Of a stretch of 64,000 nt of DNA, positions 8,660-17,971 are shown one piece after another. The position numbers were made by a program, and so were the translations under genes. The stretch comes from Phycisphaerae bacterium (GTDB taxonomy: Bacteria > Planctomycetota > Phycisphaerae > Sedimentisphaerales > Anaerohalosphaeraceae), in contig JACZKQ010000074.1 in the NCBI GenBank assembly GCA_014859965.1, positions 1 through 64,000 of the forward strand, in the 5' to 3' direction. A model generated the notes under the pieces. The model was not told the DNA's origin. It saw nothing but the letters and a program-made list of their open reading frames with translations, and ran no database searches. Within the stretch, counting starts at the first letter, position 1. Every line of letters begins with the position of its first letter.

Positions 8660-11600
8660 GTGAGCGGGAGAAGAGAGTGTCCGGTCGGGATATTGGTGTG
8701 CGCCTTCGTTCTTTTTATGTCAGTCGGGCTGGCGGCCGGCGGCACGATTACTGTGGATGATGACGGGCCGGCGGACTTCGCTACCTTACAGGAGGCAATA
8801 GCGGCGGCGAGCCCGGGCGACGTGGTGCTGGTGCGCGATGGTATCTACCGGGGGACGGCCAACCGGAACCTCGCCTTTGGGGGCAAGGCGATTACCGTCC
8901 GCTCGGAAGACGGACCCGACGGATGCGTCATAGACTGTGAAAACGCCGGCAGGGCCTTCTCATTTGTCAACGCCGAGACAGCGGCGTCACGGCTGGAGGG
9001 TTTGACCATCCGCAACGGCCTGGCGGACAACGGAGCGGCTATCCTGTGCAGCGGCGCCTCGCCTGTGGTCGCGGGATGTGTCTTCGAGGCCAACAGGGCC
9101 ACCGTGCACGGCGGCGCCGTAACCCTGACCAGTTCGACGGCGACGATCAGCGAATGCCGGTTCATCGGCAATACCGCGTCCGGCTGGGGCGGCGGGCTTT
9201 TCTGCAATGCGTCGTCGCCTGCGATCACAGACTGCACCTTCGAGGCAAATCAAACGTCCAATCATGGCGGGGCCGCGGCCTTGTACAACAATTCATCGCC
9301 CGTCATCCGCCGATGCAGGATACAATCCAATCATGCAAATCTCTATGGCGGGGGGGTCTACTGCGAGGTCGGCTCCGCCACGATTGAAAAATGTCTCATC
9401 GAGGAGAACACCTCTCAACACGGCGGGGGCATTTTCTGTAATGCGTCCTCGACGAACATTATTGATTGTATCATCAAAGCCAACGCGGTTACCGAAAACG
9501 GTGGGGGCATCCATTCGTGGAACACCTCCAATCCGACGATCCAGCGATGTACGATCACGGGCAACCAGACTACGAAACACGGAGGAGGGATCGTTTTCGA
9601 TGGGGGGGGCGGCACTGTCCAGGACACCCTCCTCACGGACAATCAGGCCGCCAACGGCGGAGGCGCCGCCTTCCTCAATAATTGTCTGGCTTCCATGAGC
9701 CGATGCACCGTGCGGGGCAATACGGCCTCGCTGGGTGGAGGTCTTTATGCTACCGCGGCGGGAGCGAAACCCACAATCAGCAACACGCTGGTCAGCGCAA
9801 ACCATGCCACGGGGGACGGCGGCGGCGTCTGCTCCAGTTTAGCCTATCCCTCCCTGGTTAACTGCACGATTGTCGACAATACATCCAACGCTCTTGGCGG
9901 TGGATTCTGCAGTTATCAATACGCTGCGGCGCTTACCAACTGCATTTTGTGGGGCAATACGCCGGTCGCAAATAACGGACCGGCTACGGTGACGCATTCG
10001 AATGCCGAGGGTGGTCTGGCGGGCGCGGGTAACATCAATGCGGAGCCGCTGTTTGCCGATGCAGGAAGCGGCGATTATCATCTGCTGGCCGGTTCAGCCG
10101 GTCTCGATGCCGGCAACGGCGGGGCCGCAGGTATCGGTTCGGTCGACCGGGACGGCAGGACACGTGTCATTGGCGCCGGTATTGATATGGGCGCCTACGA
10201 ACTGGGTCCCAACATCCTCCATGTTCCGGGAGAATATGCGGTCATTCAGGACGCAATTGATGCCGCGACCACGGGCGATATCGTCCTTGTGGCCGACGGG
10301 GTCTATCATGACCGTATGCATTTGAACAAGGCGATCACTGTTCGTTCGGTCAATGGCCCCCGTAATTGTGTCATAAGCTGGAATGGACAATGGAATCCCA
10401 TAGTTGGCTTTTTCGCCAACGCGACCCTGCAGGGGTTCACCATTTGCGGTTGGCAAGGCCGGGACGCTTACTTCGGCGGCGGTATCTACTGTGACAACTG
10501 CGCGCCCATTATTGCGGACTGTATCATCCGTGACAATGTGAACGCGGCCGGTCCGGCCGGAATCTCCTGCAAAAATGCTTCCCCCACCATCGTCAACTGT
10601 ACGATTGCCGGGAACGTCGGTTTCAATGGGGCCGGCATTCTCTGTTGGCAGTCTCCTGCGTCCATCGTCAATTGCACAATCGCCGACAATGTCGAACAAG
10701 GCACCGGAGCCATTGGGGCGGGGATCACAAGTGTGAATTCGGCGGCTGCGATCAGGAACTCCATTCTCTGGGGCAATTCAACAAAGCAGATTCATGTCGT
10801 CGGATCGCCTGCGCCAACGGTCACATATTCGAATATTCAGGGCGGTTGGACCGGGACAGGCAACATTAATCTGGACCCACAATTTGCCAGTGCGGTTGAG
10901 TACGATTATCGCCTTTCAGCGGAGTCGCCTTGTCTGAACCGGGGCAGCAATGCCGCCACAGGATGGACGACCGATCAGGACGGGGCCCCGCGGATCCGGT
11001 ACGGGCAGATCGATCTGGGGGCATTTGAATGGACGCGTATCCGCCGGGTGCCCGGCGATCATGCCGACATTCAGCAGGCCATCGACGCGGCCGTCAGCGG
11101 CGATACCGTCGTCGTGGCCGAAGGGATATGGATGGGTCCTCTGGACTTCCTCGGCAAGGCGATCACCGTGCGGTCCGAGTGCGGCCCGCGAGGCTGCGTG
11201 ATTGATGCAAACAGCGGGGTCAGCGCCGTTTCGTTCCAAGCCGGCGAGAGCGCAGCAGCCGTTCTGGAGGGCTTTACGATCACCGGCGGCATTGGCGGTC
11301 AATCGGGCGGCGGCATAAAGTGTACGAACTGGGCCGCACCAACCATTCGAAACTGTATCATCACCAATAATCAGGCGGACAAGGGCGCTGCCGTGGCGGC
11401 CGCGGAATTCGCTTTCCCCACGTTGACTAACTGTCTCATCCATCACAATACCGGCGGCGCAATCTTCTCAAGTGACTGGGCGTCTGTCGGCGTCATTCAC
11501 TGCACCGTCGTCGACAATGAAGCGGCCGGTGAGGACTTGGGCGGTGGATTCCGCGCCGAAGGCAACAGCCGTATACATATAGCCAACGCCATCGTACGCG

Positions 11601-14600
11601 CAAACACGCCCGATCAGGTCCATGCGGACCCGGAGGCGGAGGTCTCCATCACTGACTCCAATATTGAAGGCGGCTGGAGCGGGGGCGGAAACATTAATGC
11701 GGACACGCTGTTCGCCGGCCCGGAGATCGGTGACTATCACCTCCTGGCCGAGTCCCCTGACGTCGGCGCTGCACGCGCGGATGGCCATGGGTTGCCCTGG
11801 GTGGATATGGAAGGCCGCAGCCGCTATTCGGATGGGGCGGTGGACATGGGGTGCTATGAATATGGACATGAGACGCGGCAGGTTCCCGCGGACTTCGCCA
11901 CAATTCAAGAGGCAATCGACGCCGCTTGTTACGGTGATACGATTCTGGTTGCGCCGGGCACGTATGCCGGCGGGCTGGATTTTAGGGCTAAGGCGATCAC
12001 ACTCCAGGCACAGCCCGGGACCGAAGAGTGCGTCATTGATTGTGCCGGGGCCGGCTTCGGCGTGATCTTCAAACGCGGCGAACGTGCTGATAGCGTCCTC
12101 GCAGGCTTTACGATCATCAACGCCGCCGGCGAAAATGGAGGCGCCGTCGTGTGTCTGAATTCTTCGCCGACGATTGTCAACTGCTTGTTCAGGAATAACA
12201 CGGCCGAGCGCGGTGCGGCAGTCTTCAGCCTCGACGCCGCTCCCACGATCACCAACTGCACGATCGTCGCCAACACTGCTGCTCTCGCGGGCGGCGGCGT
12301 GTTCGCCAGTGGTTCACCGGCCCCGACCGTCACCAACTGCATCCTCTGGTCCAATGGGCCCGAGCAGATCGCCTGGGATGGCGATGCTCCCGTCGTAACA
12401 TTCAGCGACATCCAGGGCGGCTATGCCGGCGAAGGCAATATCAGCGCCGACCCGATGTTTGTCAATGCCGCCGGCGGAGACTATCGTCTGACCAATAGTG
12501 CCGCTTTTGGCACTCCGAGCTGGTACTCCTGGGACTGGTATTTGAGACCCGTTTCTCCGTGTGTGGACACCGGTTCCAATGCCGCCGCCGGCCTGCCCTC
12601 GGATGACAAGGCCGGCAATCCCCGCTCGTGCAGGGCGAACCCCGATATGGGCGCCTATGAGGTTAAGAGCCTGGCAGTGACCGTTGCGGCCCCCGCCCCG
12701 CAAAACGACGAGTACCGGGCCCTCGCCTGGGCCGTTGACCACGCGCACAGCGGCGACACCATTACCGTGGCTGACGGCATTTATCAGGGAGGCATCAATT
12801 TCGGCGGCAAAGCCATCACCCTGTGCTCTCTCAACGGGCCGGCCAACTGCATCATTGATAACATTAATTACGGCGGGCGCGTCATAACAATCGCCAACGG
12901 CGAAGGCGCAGATACTGTCGTGTCGGGCTTTACTATCCGCAACGGCGGCTGTAAGGGCTGGGACCGCTACGCCGGCGCGGGCATCTACTGCGACGGCTCG
13001 TCCCCCACGATTACGGACTGTGTGATTACCGGCAACTCATCCAGCGTCAGCCAGCAGTACACCGGCGGCGGCGGCATCTACTGCACCAACGGGGCCGCAC
13101 CACTCATCCAGCGTTGCACGATCACAGGCAATTCCACGAACTTCCTGGGCGGAGGAATCGGCATTTCGCAGTATGCTTCGCCGTCGATCATTGACTGTAT
13201 CATCACGAACAACTCGGCCAGCGACACCGGCGGCGGCATTGGCCTCGCCCGTTATGCCTCGGCAACCGTCATTAACTGCCTTATACAGGGCAATTCCGGC
13301 TCCCGTGGCGGCGGCATCGGATTGCAGTGGGCTGATGCGCCGACTAACACTGGATGCAGCATCACCTGCATCAACTGCACCATCACTGCGAATAACTCCT
13401 GGGAGGGAGGCGGACTCCATGCGTGGGCCGGCAGTTGGTATATCTTCAACACGATCATCTGGGGCAACGGCGGCGGCGAATACTGGCATTATTCCGGCGG
13501 CCCGTGGGAGTTTTACAATTGCCACATTGGAGGCGCAGATCCGCTGTTCCGAGGCCCCGGGACCGCAGACTTCCGCCTGCTGGAGGGTTCGCCATGCTAC
13601 AATACCGGCGGCTATGGCATTTGGTATCGGCCCGTTTCCCTGCCCGAAACGGACCTGGCCGGCAACCCCAGAGTCCTTTACGGCAACGTCGATATCGGCG
13701 CCTATGAGCTCGAGTACCGACCGGTCGTCGCGGGGCAACTGCAGGTATCGATCACGCCCGCTCAGGCCGCACAGGAAGGCGCACAATGGTGCCTCGCCGA
13801 CAACGTGTGGCACAATTCCGGTGACGTTGTTTCCGGTCTGATCGCCGGTTTCCATACGGTCTATTTCAAAGCCTTGCCCGGCTGGTTCGAGCCCGTCCCG
13901 CTGTCCGTTTGGGTCAGCGGCGATACGCAGGCCGCCGCAAGCGCCGAATACAAGTCCACGCATTTTTCGATCGGCGAGATACCTGCTTTGGAGGTCCGCC
14001 AAGGCAGCGATCTTGAATTTCAGGTTCGTGCCGGCGGGCTCACGGGCACCGTGACATACGGTTGCCGACTCAATCATGTGGTTCCTGCGGGCACCATGAC
14101 CATTGATCCCGCGACCGGACGCTTCACCTATACCCCGGCAGCGGGTGACCGCGAACCGATTGCGGTAACATTCACGGCCACGGGCGGCGGACAGAGCGTC
14201 TCTCAGACGGTGGAGATCACACCGGTCGGCAACCTGCCGGCGGAGTATGCCATGTTTGACGCCCCGACTCAGCCTCTGCCCGACCCCGAGGCCGACGAAT
14301 ACGTCCTGAAGGAAGTGCTCACTAATCCGGCTGGGCCGTTCAATAATACCACGCGGCCCACGCGCACGATTAATATTCTCGGCAAGGAAGTCGTTTTTGA
14401 GGCAGGCCACGAGAACGATCTCTATGTCTTGGATAACAACGACGACATCAAAGAAATGAACATCTTTGCGGAGAAGCTTATCGTCCGCAGCCCGTTGCGC
14501 CTGCCGCAGACCTGTCTTACCATTTACGCCCGCCACATCCGATTCGAGGGTGCGTCGTCCTGTATTGATACGACGCCGCGCAGTCTGACCCAGCCCGCCC

Positions 14601-17600
14601 AGGGTATCGGTCAAGACGGAGCAGCGGGCCTCAAAGGGGGTACGATCACGCTTTACACGGAAGCCATGTTTGCCGATGGCAGCCAGGGCAATCGCTTCGT
14701 CGCGCGCGGCGGCAACGGCCAGGCGCCCGGCCCCGGCCAGCATGGCGCCAACGGCCAGTCTTTTGCTCCACTGACCTCCTGCCCGCAGCCGATTCTATGG
14801 CCCAATACGGTCTTTATGACCTGGCAAGGCGGGGAATGCCGATCCCCCGGCTGGCGCGACGCCCCGGACTATCCGATGGATGGCAAGGACGCCGTTGCGG
14901 CGGGAAGACCCGGCGAGCCGGGCGAGGGCGGCAACGTACACGCCAACATCGACGTGCGCGCCTTCGTGAACATTCCCGGCGGTGCGGCTCAGCCGTCATC
15001 CGCGGCCGAGCTCCACGCTGCATATGATCGCTTTGGAGGCCAGCCAGGGGCCCCGTATCCGGCCTTTGGGGCTTATCACAACGCCGTTTGGGGCGGCTGG
15101 ATCATGCAGGTCGTTAATCGCCCGGGCAGCGACCAGCCCGCTCCCGAACCCAATCGCTGGGTCGGGCCGGATGGCCAGTTTCATCGCGTGGGCCATGCCC
15201 TCTCGTGGGTGCATCCCGGCGCACTGCGAATGATCGTCGCATGGGCCAAGGACGCTTATCTTAACGGCTACGCCGGCGAGGCGATGGCCGTTTTCAAGGA
15301 GTATCTCACACCGGTGAACCAGTACATGGCTTCGGCGGCATGGGCGAACGTGCCCGAAAAATCCAGGCTGGAGATCGAACAACTTCGGGATGAGATCCTC
15401 ACCTACGTGCATCAGATCCAGTGCGGCCTGGACTTTTTCGGCAACCCGCCGGGCTGGGCCCCGATGTTGAGCTTCGAGATCACCAGGCAGGCGTATGAGC
15501 GAGAGGTCGACCGGGCGATTCAGGTGCTCTATCTGTCGCACTGGCTGGGCGGCGTCATGGGGGATGCGGCCAAGGAGACAGCGGCGCTGGAGACGGCGCG
15601 GAAGACGCTAAAGGAACAGATCGACGATTTCAAAACCCGGTACACGGCCGCGGTGAATCTGATCCCGGCGATGAAGACCGAATCCCAGGAGATCGCCGCC
15701 CGGGCCGCCACGCTGATGCAGATGCTGCAGGAAAAGGAACAGCAGCTTCTCGCGCAGGCCGCGCAGAATGTCAAGGACCGTAACGAGGTGCCGTGGTGGA
15801 AAAAGGCCCTCCGCATCGCAGGTTCTCTGCTGACGACAATGCCGCGTGCCCACAGCCCCGAGGGTGCAATAGCTGCCGGTTTCGGGGCATTGACGATGTC
15901 GGTTACGGAGGAATTTTTCTCCGACAATGCCTGGCCCGCCATTGCCAACAAGGCCGACGTCGCCAAGCAGTTCAACAGCATCGATTTCGGCGCCGCGGCC
16001 GACAACTGGATGACCGACGAGACAGAGATCATCGCGGGAAAGAGCGAGGCCGAACTGGCGGGCTACCTGGCGAATCTCAGGGAGTCTTCTGCCGAGATCG
16101 CCGACAACATGACCCAGATCAAGGACACGCTCAAGGAGACCAGCCTCAGCAACGAGGAGGTCGAGGCCGAACTCATCAAGCTCAAACAGGCCGATCCCGA
16201 ATTCAACGCCCTGGTGGATGACCTCGTCGAGTTCATGGTCCGCAAGGAAGTTTTCGGGCAGCGGTTGGCGCAGGTGATGCAGTCGGTGTCGAGCCTGTCC
16301 AACGGCGTCCGCCAGAACCTTCTCGCTGTAGATGCCCTCAACCGCCGCGCCGGTGAAGTCGCCGTCGTCGTCGATCAGCGGGCCGAGTTGTACCTCAAGG
16401 AGATGGAACGTCGTGCCAAGGCTCGGCTGCTCAAGTACTATTACTATCTTTCCAAAGCTTATGAATACCGCCTGCTGGTGCCCTTCGCCGGCCGGCTCAA
16501 TCTCGCGCCGCTGTTCGATCGGTTCGTTACGATAGCCTCGGCCAACGGGCGGTTGGCGCCGGCCGATTTTGCGGCGCTGCGGCCGATTCTTACTGAGCAG
16601 CTCGACGCCGTGGCAGAGGAGATCCTCGACCGCTTTATTGCCAGCCGAGGCGGCGGAGAACTGTCGACCTCGTTTACGTTCGATCTGTCGGCCGAGGAAG
16701 TCGAACGGCTCAACCGGGACAAAAAAATCACCATCAATCTGTTCGAGCGGGGTCTGTTCCTTACGTCGGAGGAAGACATCCGAATCGTCAATCTGGGCGT
16801 CGAGAGCCTCACGCCGCTGAATCCCCAGACCGGCTGCGGTGTCAGCTACATCAAAGTCTATATGGAGCATTCCGGCGTCTCGAAGCTGAGCAAAAACGGC
16901 CATACCTATTTGTTCCGTCATTATCGGGACGATTCTCAGGACCAGACCGGGCTCAACAAGAACGTCTGGGGCGCTACCTTCGACCACAACAACGGCAATC
17001 TCGTTGACGCGATCGAGCCCAGCGCCGCCAGCGAATCGCTCCTGCGGTCGGTCCTCGGCATCGACAGCAATCACGTGATGATCTACTCGCGCCCCTCGGC
17101 ATGCGCCGACATTGTCATCCGGACCGATACGAACCCCGGCCTGTGTGACGAGCTTCTGATCGGATCGCTGCGCCTGCGGATCAAGTACGACTGGTCGCAG
17201 CGCAATGCCACACAGGTGGTCGTGGGTGTCGACACGTCCGACAGCACTCTGCAGCCCTGCTTCGAAGTGGACACGAAGGATTTGAACAACCGCCAGGACG
17301 GTGTCGGCGCCTTCTACCGTACGTATCAGAAATCCACGTACGGCGACCGCAAGGTGACCATCACCGCGCCGCGGACCTGGAACGGCTGGCGCTTCAAGAA
17401 ATGGACCCGCAGAAACGGTTCCGACCTGCCCGCTGCGTTCTACACAAGCTCGTATCTCGAGGTCAGCGTGCCGTTAAACAACTCCTACAACGTCAGGAGT
17501 CAATATGTCTACACGGGGACGATGGCCCCGTACGGCGACCTGAATGTCGACAACGATGTGGATATGAGCGATTTCGCGAAATTCGGGGCCTGCTGGCTGC

Positions 17601-17707
17601 GGCAGGACTGCACTGGCGCCGGCATGTGCCTTGATGCCGACCTGAACGCCGACGGCGTGGTGGACCGCCTGGACCTGGAAATTCTCATTCTCCACTGGCT
17701 GGATTAA
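8660..17707 (+). CDS. giant secreted right-handed beta-helix protein with helical region and C-terminal dockerin
   Basis: The protein has 3,015 residues. The GTG at 8660 is the likely start, because GGAAGGG lies 7 bases before it; an in-frame TTG at 8645 is weaker. A signal peptide ends near 'GLAAGG'. Residues about 30-1685 hold five beta-helix modules rich in 'GGGI', 'NCTI' and 'ITNN' rungs, each closing with a 'DMGAYE'-like strand. Next come an Ig-like stretch (about 1770-1860), a Gly-rich patch (about 1980-2035), and a mostly alpha-helical region (about 2180-2690) with coiled-coil-like heptads and 'YYYYLSKAYEYRLL'. The C-terminus (about 2955-3015) is a dockerin pair, 'GDLNVDNDVDMSDFAKFG' and 'ADLNADGVVDRLDLEIL'. 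It is probably an extracellular adhesin or polysaccharide-binding/cleaving protein; no catalytic residues are identified. Confidence 0.9.
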   Translation: MSGRRECPVGILVCAFVLFMSVGLAAGGTITVDDDGPADFATLQEAIAAASPGDVVLVRDGIYRGTANRNLAFGGKAITVRSEDGPDGCVIDCENAGRAFSFVNAETAASRLEGLTIRNGLADNGAAILCSGASPVVAGCVFEANRATVHGGAVTLTSSTATISECRFIGNTASGWGGGLFCNASSPAITDCTFEANQTSNHGGAAALYNNSSPVIRRCRIQSNHANLYGGGVYCEVGSATIEKCLIEENTSQHGGGIFCNASSTNIIDCIIKANAVTENGGGIHSWNTSNPTIQRCTITGNQTTKHGGGIVFDGGGGTVQDTLLTDNQAANGGGAAFLNNCLASMSRCTVRGNTASLGGGLYATAAGAKPTISNTLVSANHATGDGGGVCSSLAYPSLVNCTIVDNTSNALGGGFCSYQYAAALTNCILWGNTPVANNGPATVTHSNAEGGLAGAGNINAEPLFADAGSGDYHLLAGSAGLDAGNGGAAGIGSVDRDGRTRVIGAGIDMGAYELGPNILHVPGEYAVIQDAIDAATTGDIVLVADGVYHDRMHLNKAITVRSVNGPRNCVISWNGQWNPIVGFFANATLQGFTICGWQGRDAYFGGGIYCDNCAPIIADCIIRDNVNAAGPAGISCKNASPTIVNCTIAGNVGFNGAGILCWQSPASIVNCTIADNVEQGTGAIGAGITSVNSAAAIRNSILWGNSTKQIHVVGSPAPTVTYSNIQGGWTGTGNINLDPQFASAVEYDYRLSAESPCLNRGSNAATGWTTDQDGAPRIRYGQIDLGAFEWTRIRRVPGDHADIQQAIDAAVSGDTVVVAEGIWMGPLDFLGKAITVRSECGPRGCVIDANSGVSAVSFQAGESAAAVLEGFTITGGIGGQSGGGIKCTNWAAPTIRNCIITNNQADKGAAVAAAEFAFPTLTNCLIHHNTGGAIFSSDWASVGVIHCTVVDNEAAGEDLGGGFRAEGNSRIHIANAIVRANTPDQVHADPEAEVSITDSNIEGGWSGGGNINADTLFAGPEIGDYHLLAESPDVGAARADGHGLPWVDMEGRSRYSDGAVDMGCYEYGHETRQVPADFATIQEAIDAACYGDTILVAPGTYAGGLDFRAKAITLQAQPGTEECVIDCAGAGFGVIFKRGERADSVLAGFTIINAAGENGGAVVCLNSSPTIVNCLFRNNTAERGAAVFSLDAAPTITNCTIVANTAALAGGGVFASGSPAPTVTNCILWSNGPEQIAWDGDAPVVTFSDIQGGYAGEGNISADPMFVNAAGGDYRLTNSAAFGTPSWYSWDWYLRPVSPCVDTGSNAAAGLPSDDKAGNPRSCRANPDMGAYEVKSLAVTVAAPAPQNDEYRALAWAVDHAHSGDTITVADGIYQGGINFGGKAITLCSLNGPANCIIDNINYGGRVITIANGEGADTVVSGFTIRNGGCKGWDRYAGAGIYCDGSSPTITDCVITGNSSSVSQQYTGGGGIYCTNGAAPLIQRCTITGNSTNFLGGGIGISQYASPSIIDCIITNNSASDTGGGIGLARYASATVINCLIQGNSGSRGGGIGLQWADAPTNTGCSITCINCTITANNSWEGGGLHAWAGSWYIFNTIIWGNGGGEYWHYSGGPWEFYNCHIGGADPLFRGPGTADFRLLEGSPCYNTGGYGIWYRPVSLPETDLAGNPRVLYGNVDIGAYELEYRPVVAGQLQVSITPAQAAQEGAQWCLADNVWHNSGDVVSGLIAGFHTVYFKALPGWFEPVPLSVWVSGDTQAAASAEYKSTHFSIGEIPALEVRQGSDLEFQVRAGGLTGTVTYGCRLNHVVPAGTMTIDPATGRFTYTPAAGDREPIAVTFTATGGGQSVSQTVEITPVGNLPAEYAMFDAPTQPLPDPEADEYVLKEVLTNPAGPFNNTTRPTRTINILGKEVVFEAGHENDLYVLDNNDDIKEMNIFAEKLIVRSPLRLPQTCLTIYARHIRFEGASSCIDTTPRSLTQPAQGIGQDGAAGLKGGTITLYTEAMFADGSQGNRFVARGGNGQAPGPGQHGANGQSFAPLTSCPQPILWPNTVFMTWQGGECRSPGWRDAPDYPMDGKDAVAAGRPGEPGEGGNVHANIDVRAFVNIPGGAAQPSSAAELHAAYDRFGGQPGAPYPAFGAYHNAVWGGWIMQVVNRPGSDQPAPEPNRWVGPDGQFHRVGHALSWVHPGALRMIVAWAKDAYLNGYAGEAMAVFKEYLTPVNQYMASAAWANVPEKSRLEIEQLRDEILTYVHQIQCGLDFFGNPPGWAPMLSFEITRQAYEREVDRAIQVLYLSHWLGGVMGDAAKETAALETARKTLKEQIDDFKTRYTAAVNLIPAMKTESQEIAARAATLMQMLQEKEQQLLAQAAQNVKDRNEVPWWKKALRIAGSLLTTMPRAHSPEGAIAAGFGALTMSVTEEFFSDNAWPAIANKADVAKQFNSIDFGAAADNWMTDETEIIAGKSEAELAGYLANLRESSAEIADNMTQIKDTLKETSLSNEEVEAELIKLKQADPEFNALVDDLVEFMVRKEVFGQRLAQVMQSVSSLSNGVRQNLLAVDALNRRAGEVAVVVDQRAELYLKEMERRAKARLLKYYYYLSKAYEYRLLVPFAGRLNLAPLFDRFVTIASANGRLAPADFAALRPILTEQLDAVAEEILDRFIASRGGGELSTSFTFDLSAEEVERLNRDKKITINLFERGLFLTSEEDIRIVNLGVESLTPLNPQTGCGVSYIKVYMEHSGVSKLSKNGHTYLFRHYRDDSQDQTGLNKNVWGATFDHNNGNLVDAIEPSAASESLLRSVLGIDSNHVMIYSRPSACADIVIRTDTNPGLCDELLIGSLRLRIKYDWSQRNATQVVVGVDTSDSTLQPCFEVDTKDLNNRQDGVGAFYRTYQKSTYGDRKVTITAPRTWNGWRFKKWTRRNGSDLPAAFYTSSYLEVSVPLNNSYNVRSQYVYTGTMAPYGDLNVDNDVDMSDFAKFGACWLRQDCTGAGMCLDADLNADGVVDRLDLEILILHWLD
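8740..13720 (+). repeat. five diverged internal beta-helix modules
   Basis: Each module opens with the same line: a Val/Asp strand, 'ADFATIQEAIDAA', 'GDTVLVADGxY', then 'GKAITVRS' and 'CVID'. Openings lie near 8745, 10220, 11040, 11876 and 12690. Each module ends with 'DPLF...DYRL...SPC...G...IDMGAYE', a pattern seen in choice-of-anchor Q type beta-helix proteins. The modules are diverged at DNA level, so the duplications are old. Confidence 0.8.
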
Positions 17708-17722
17708 TAACAGCAGATCAGC

Positions 17723-17965
17723 TTACGCGTTTTCCGGACGGCTCGCCGGGCGGATCGTCGCCTGCTGCGAATCCGCGTCGTGCCGCACGAGCCCTTTGAA
17801 ATGCTCCGGTGAGACGGGCACATCCTTCGTCTTTACCAGCGGCAGGGACGAGTGGCCCGCTCCCGCCGGGCGCGTGCGCGCACGATCTCATAAAGATCCT
17901 GCTTGTTCGGCTTAGCGGTCACCGCCGGTCCGAACCAAAAGCTGCCGGACCGGTTGACAAATCCT
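17723..17965 (-). pseudogene. possible decayed C-terminal coding fragment
   Basis: Between the giant gene and the GH15 gene, the minus strand carries protein-like sequence in two frames. One frame reads 'FGGFVNRSGSFWFGP' and 'KPNKQDLYEIVRAR' and then degenerates near 17870. Another continues plausibly as 'LPLVKTKDVPVSPEHFKG' and stops at 17723. A single frameshift would join them. There is no start codon with a ribosome site in the first frame that avoids the GH15 gene. The protein is not recognised. It could be a gene remnant or chance. Confidence 0.3.
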
Positions 17966-17971
17966 CCAAAC

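Noticed and set aside
8740-13720. Regular repetition that could suggest a CRISPR or tandem DNA repeat
   Set aside because: Units differ in length and DNA sequence and keep the reading frame; similarity is at protein level.
13037-14743. 568-codon open frame antisense to the giant beta-helix gene
   Set aside because: Follows from repeated GGC/GCC codons in the beta-helix; the plus-strand gene is certain.
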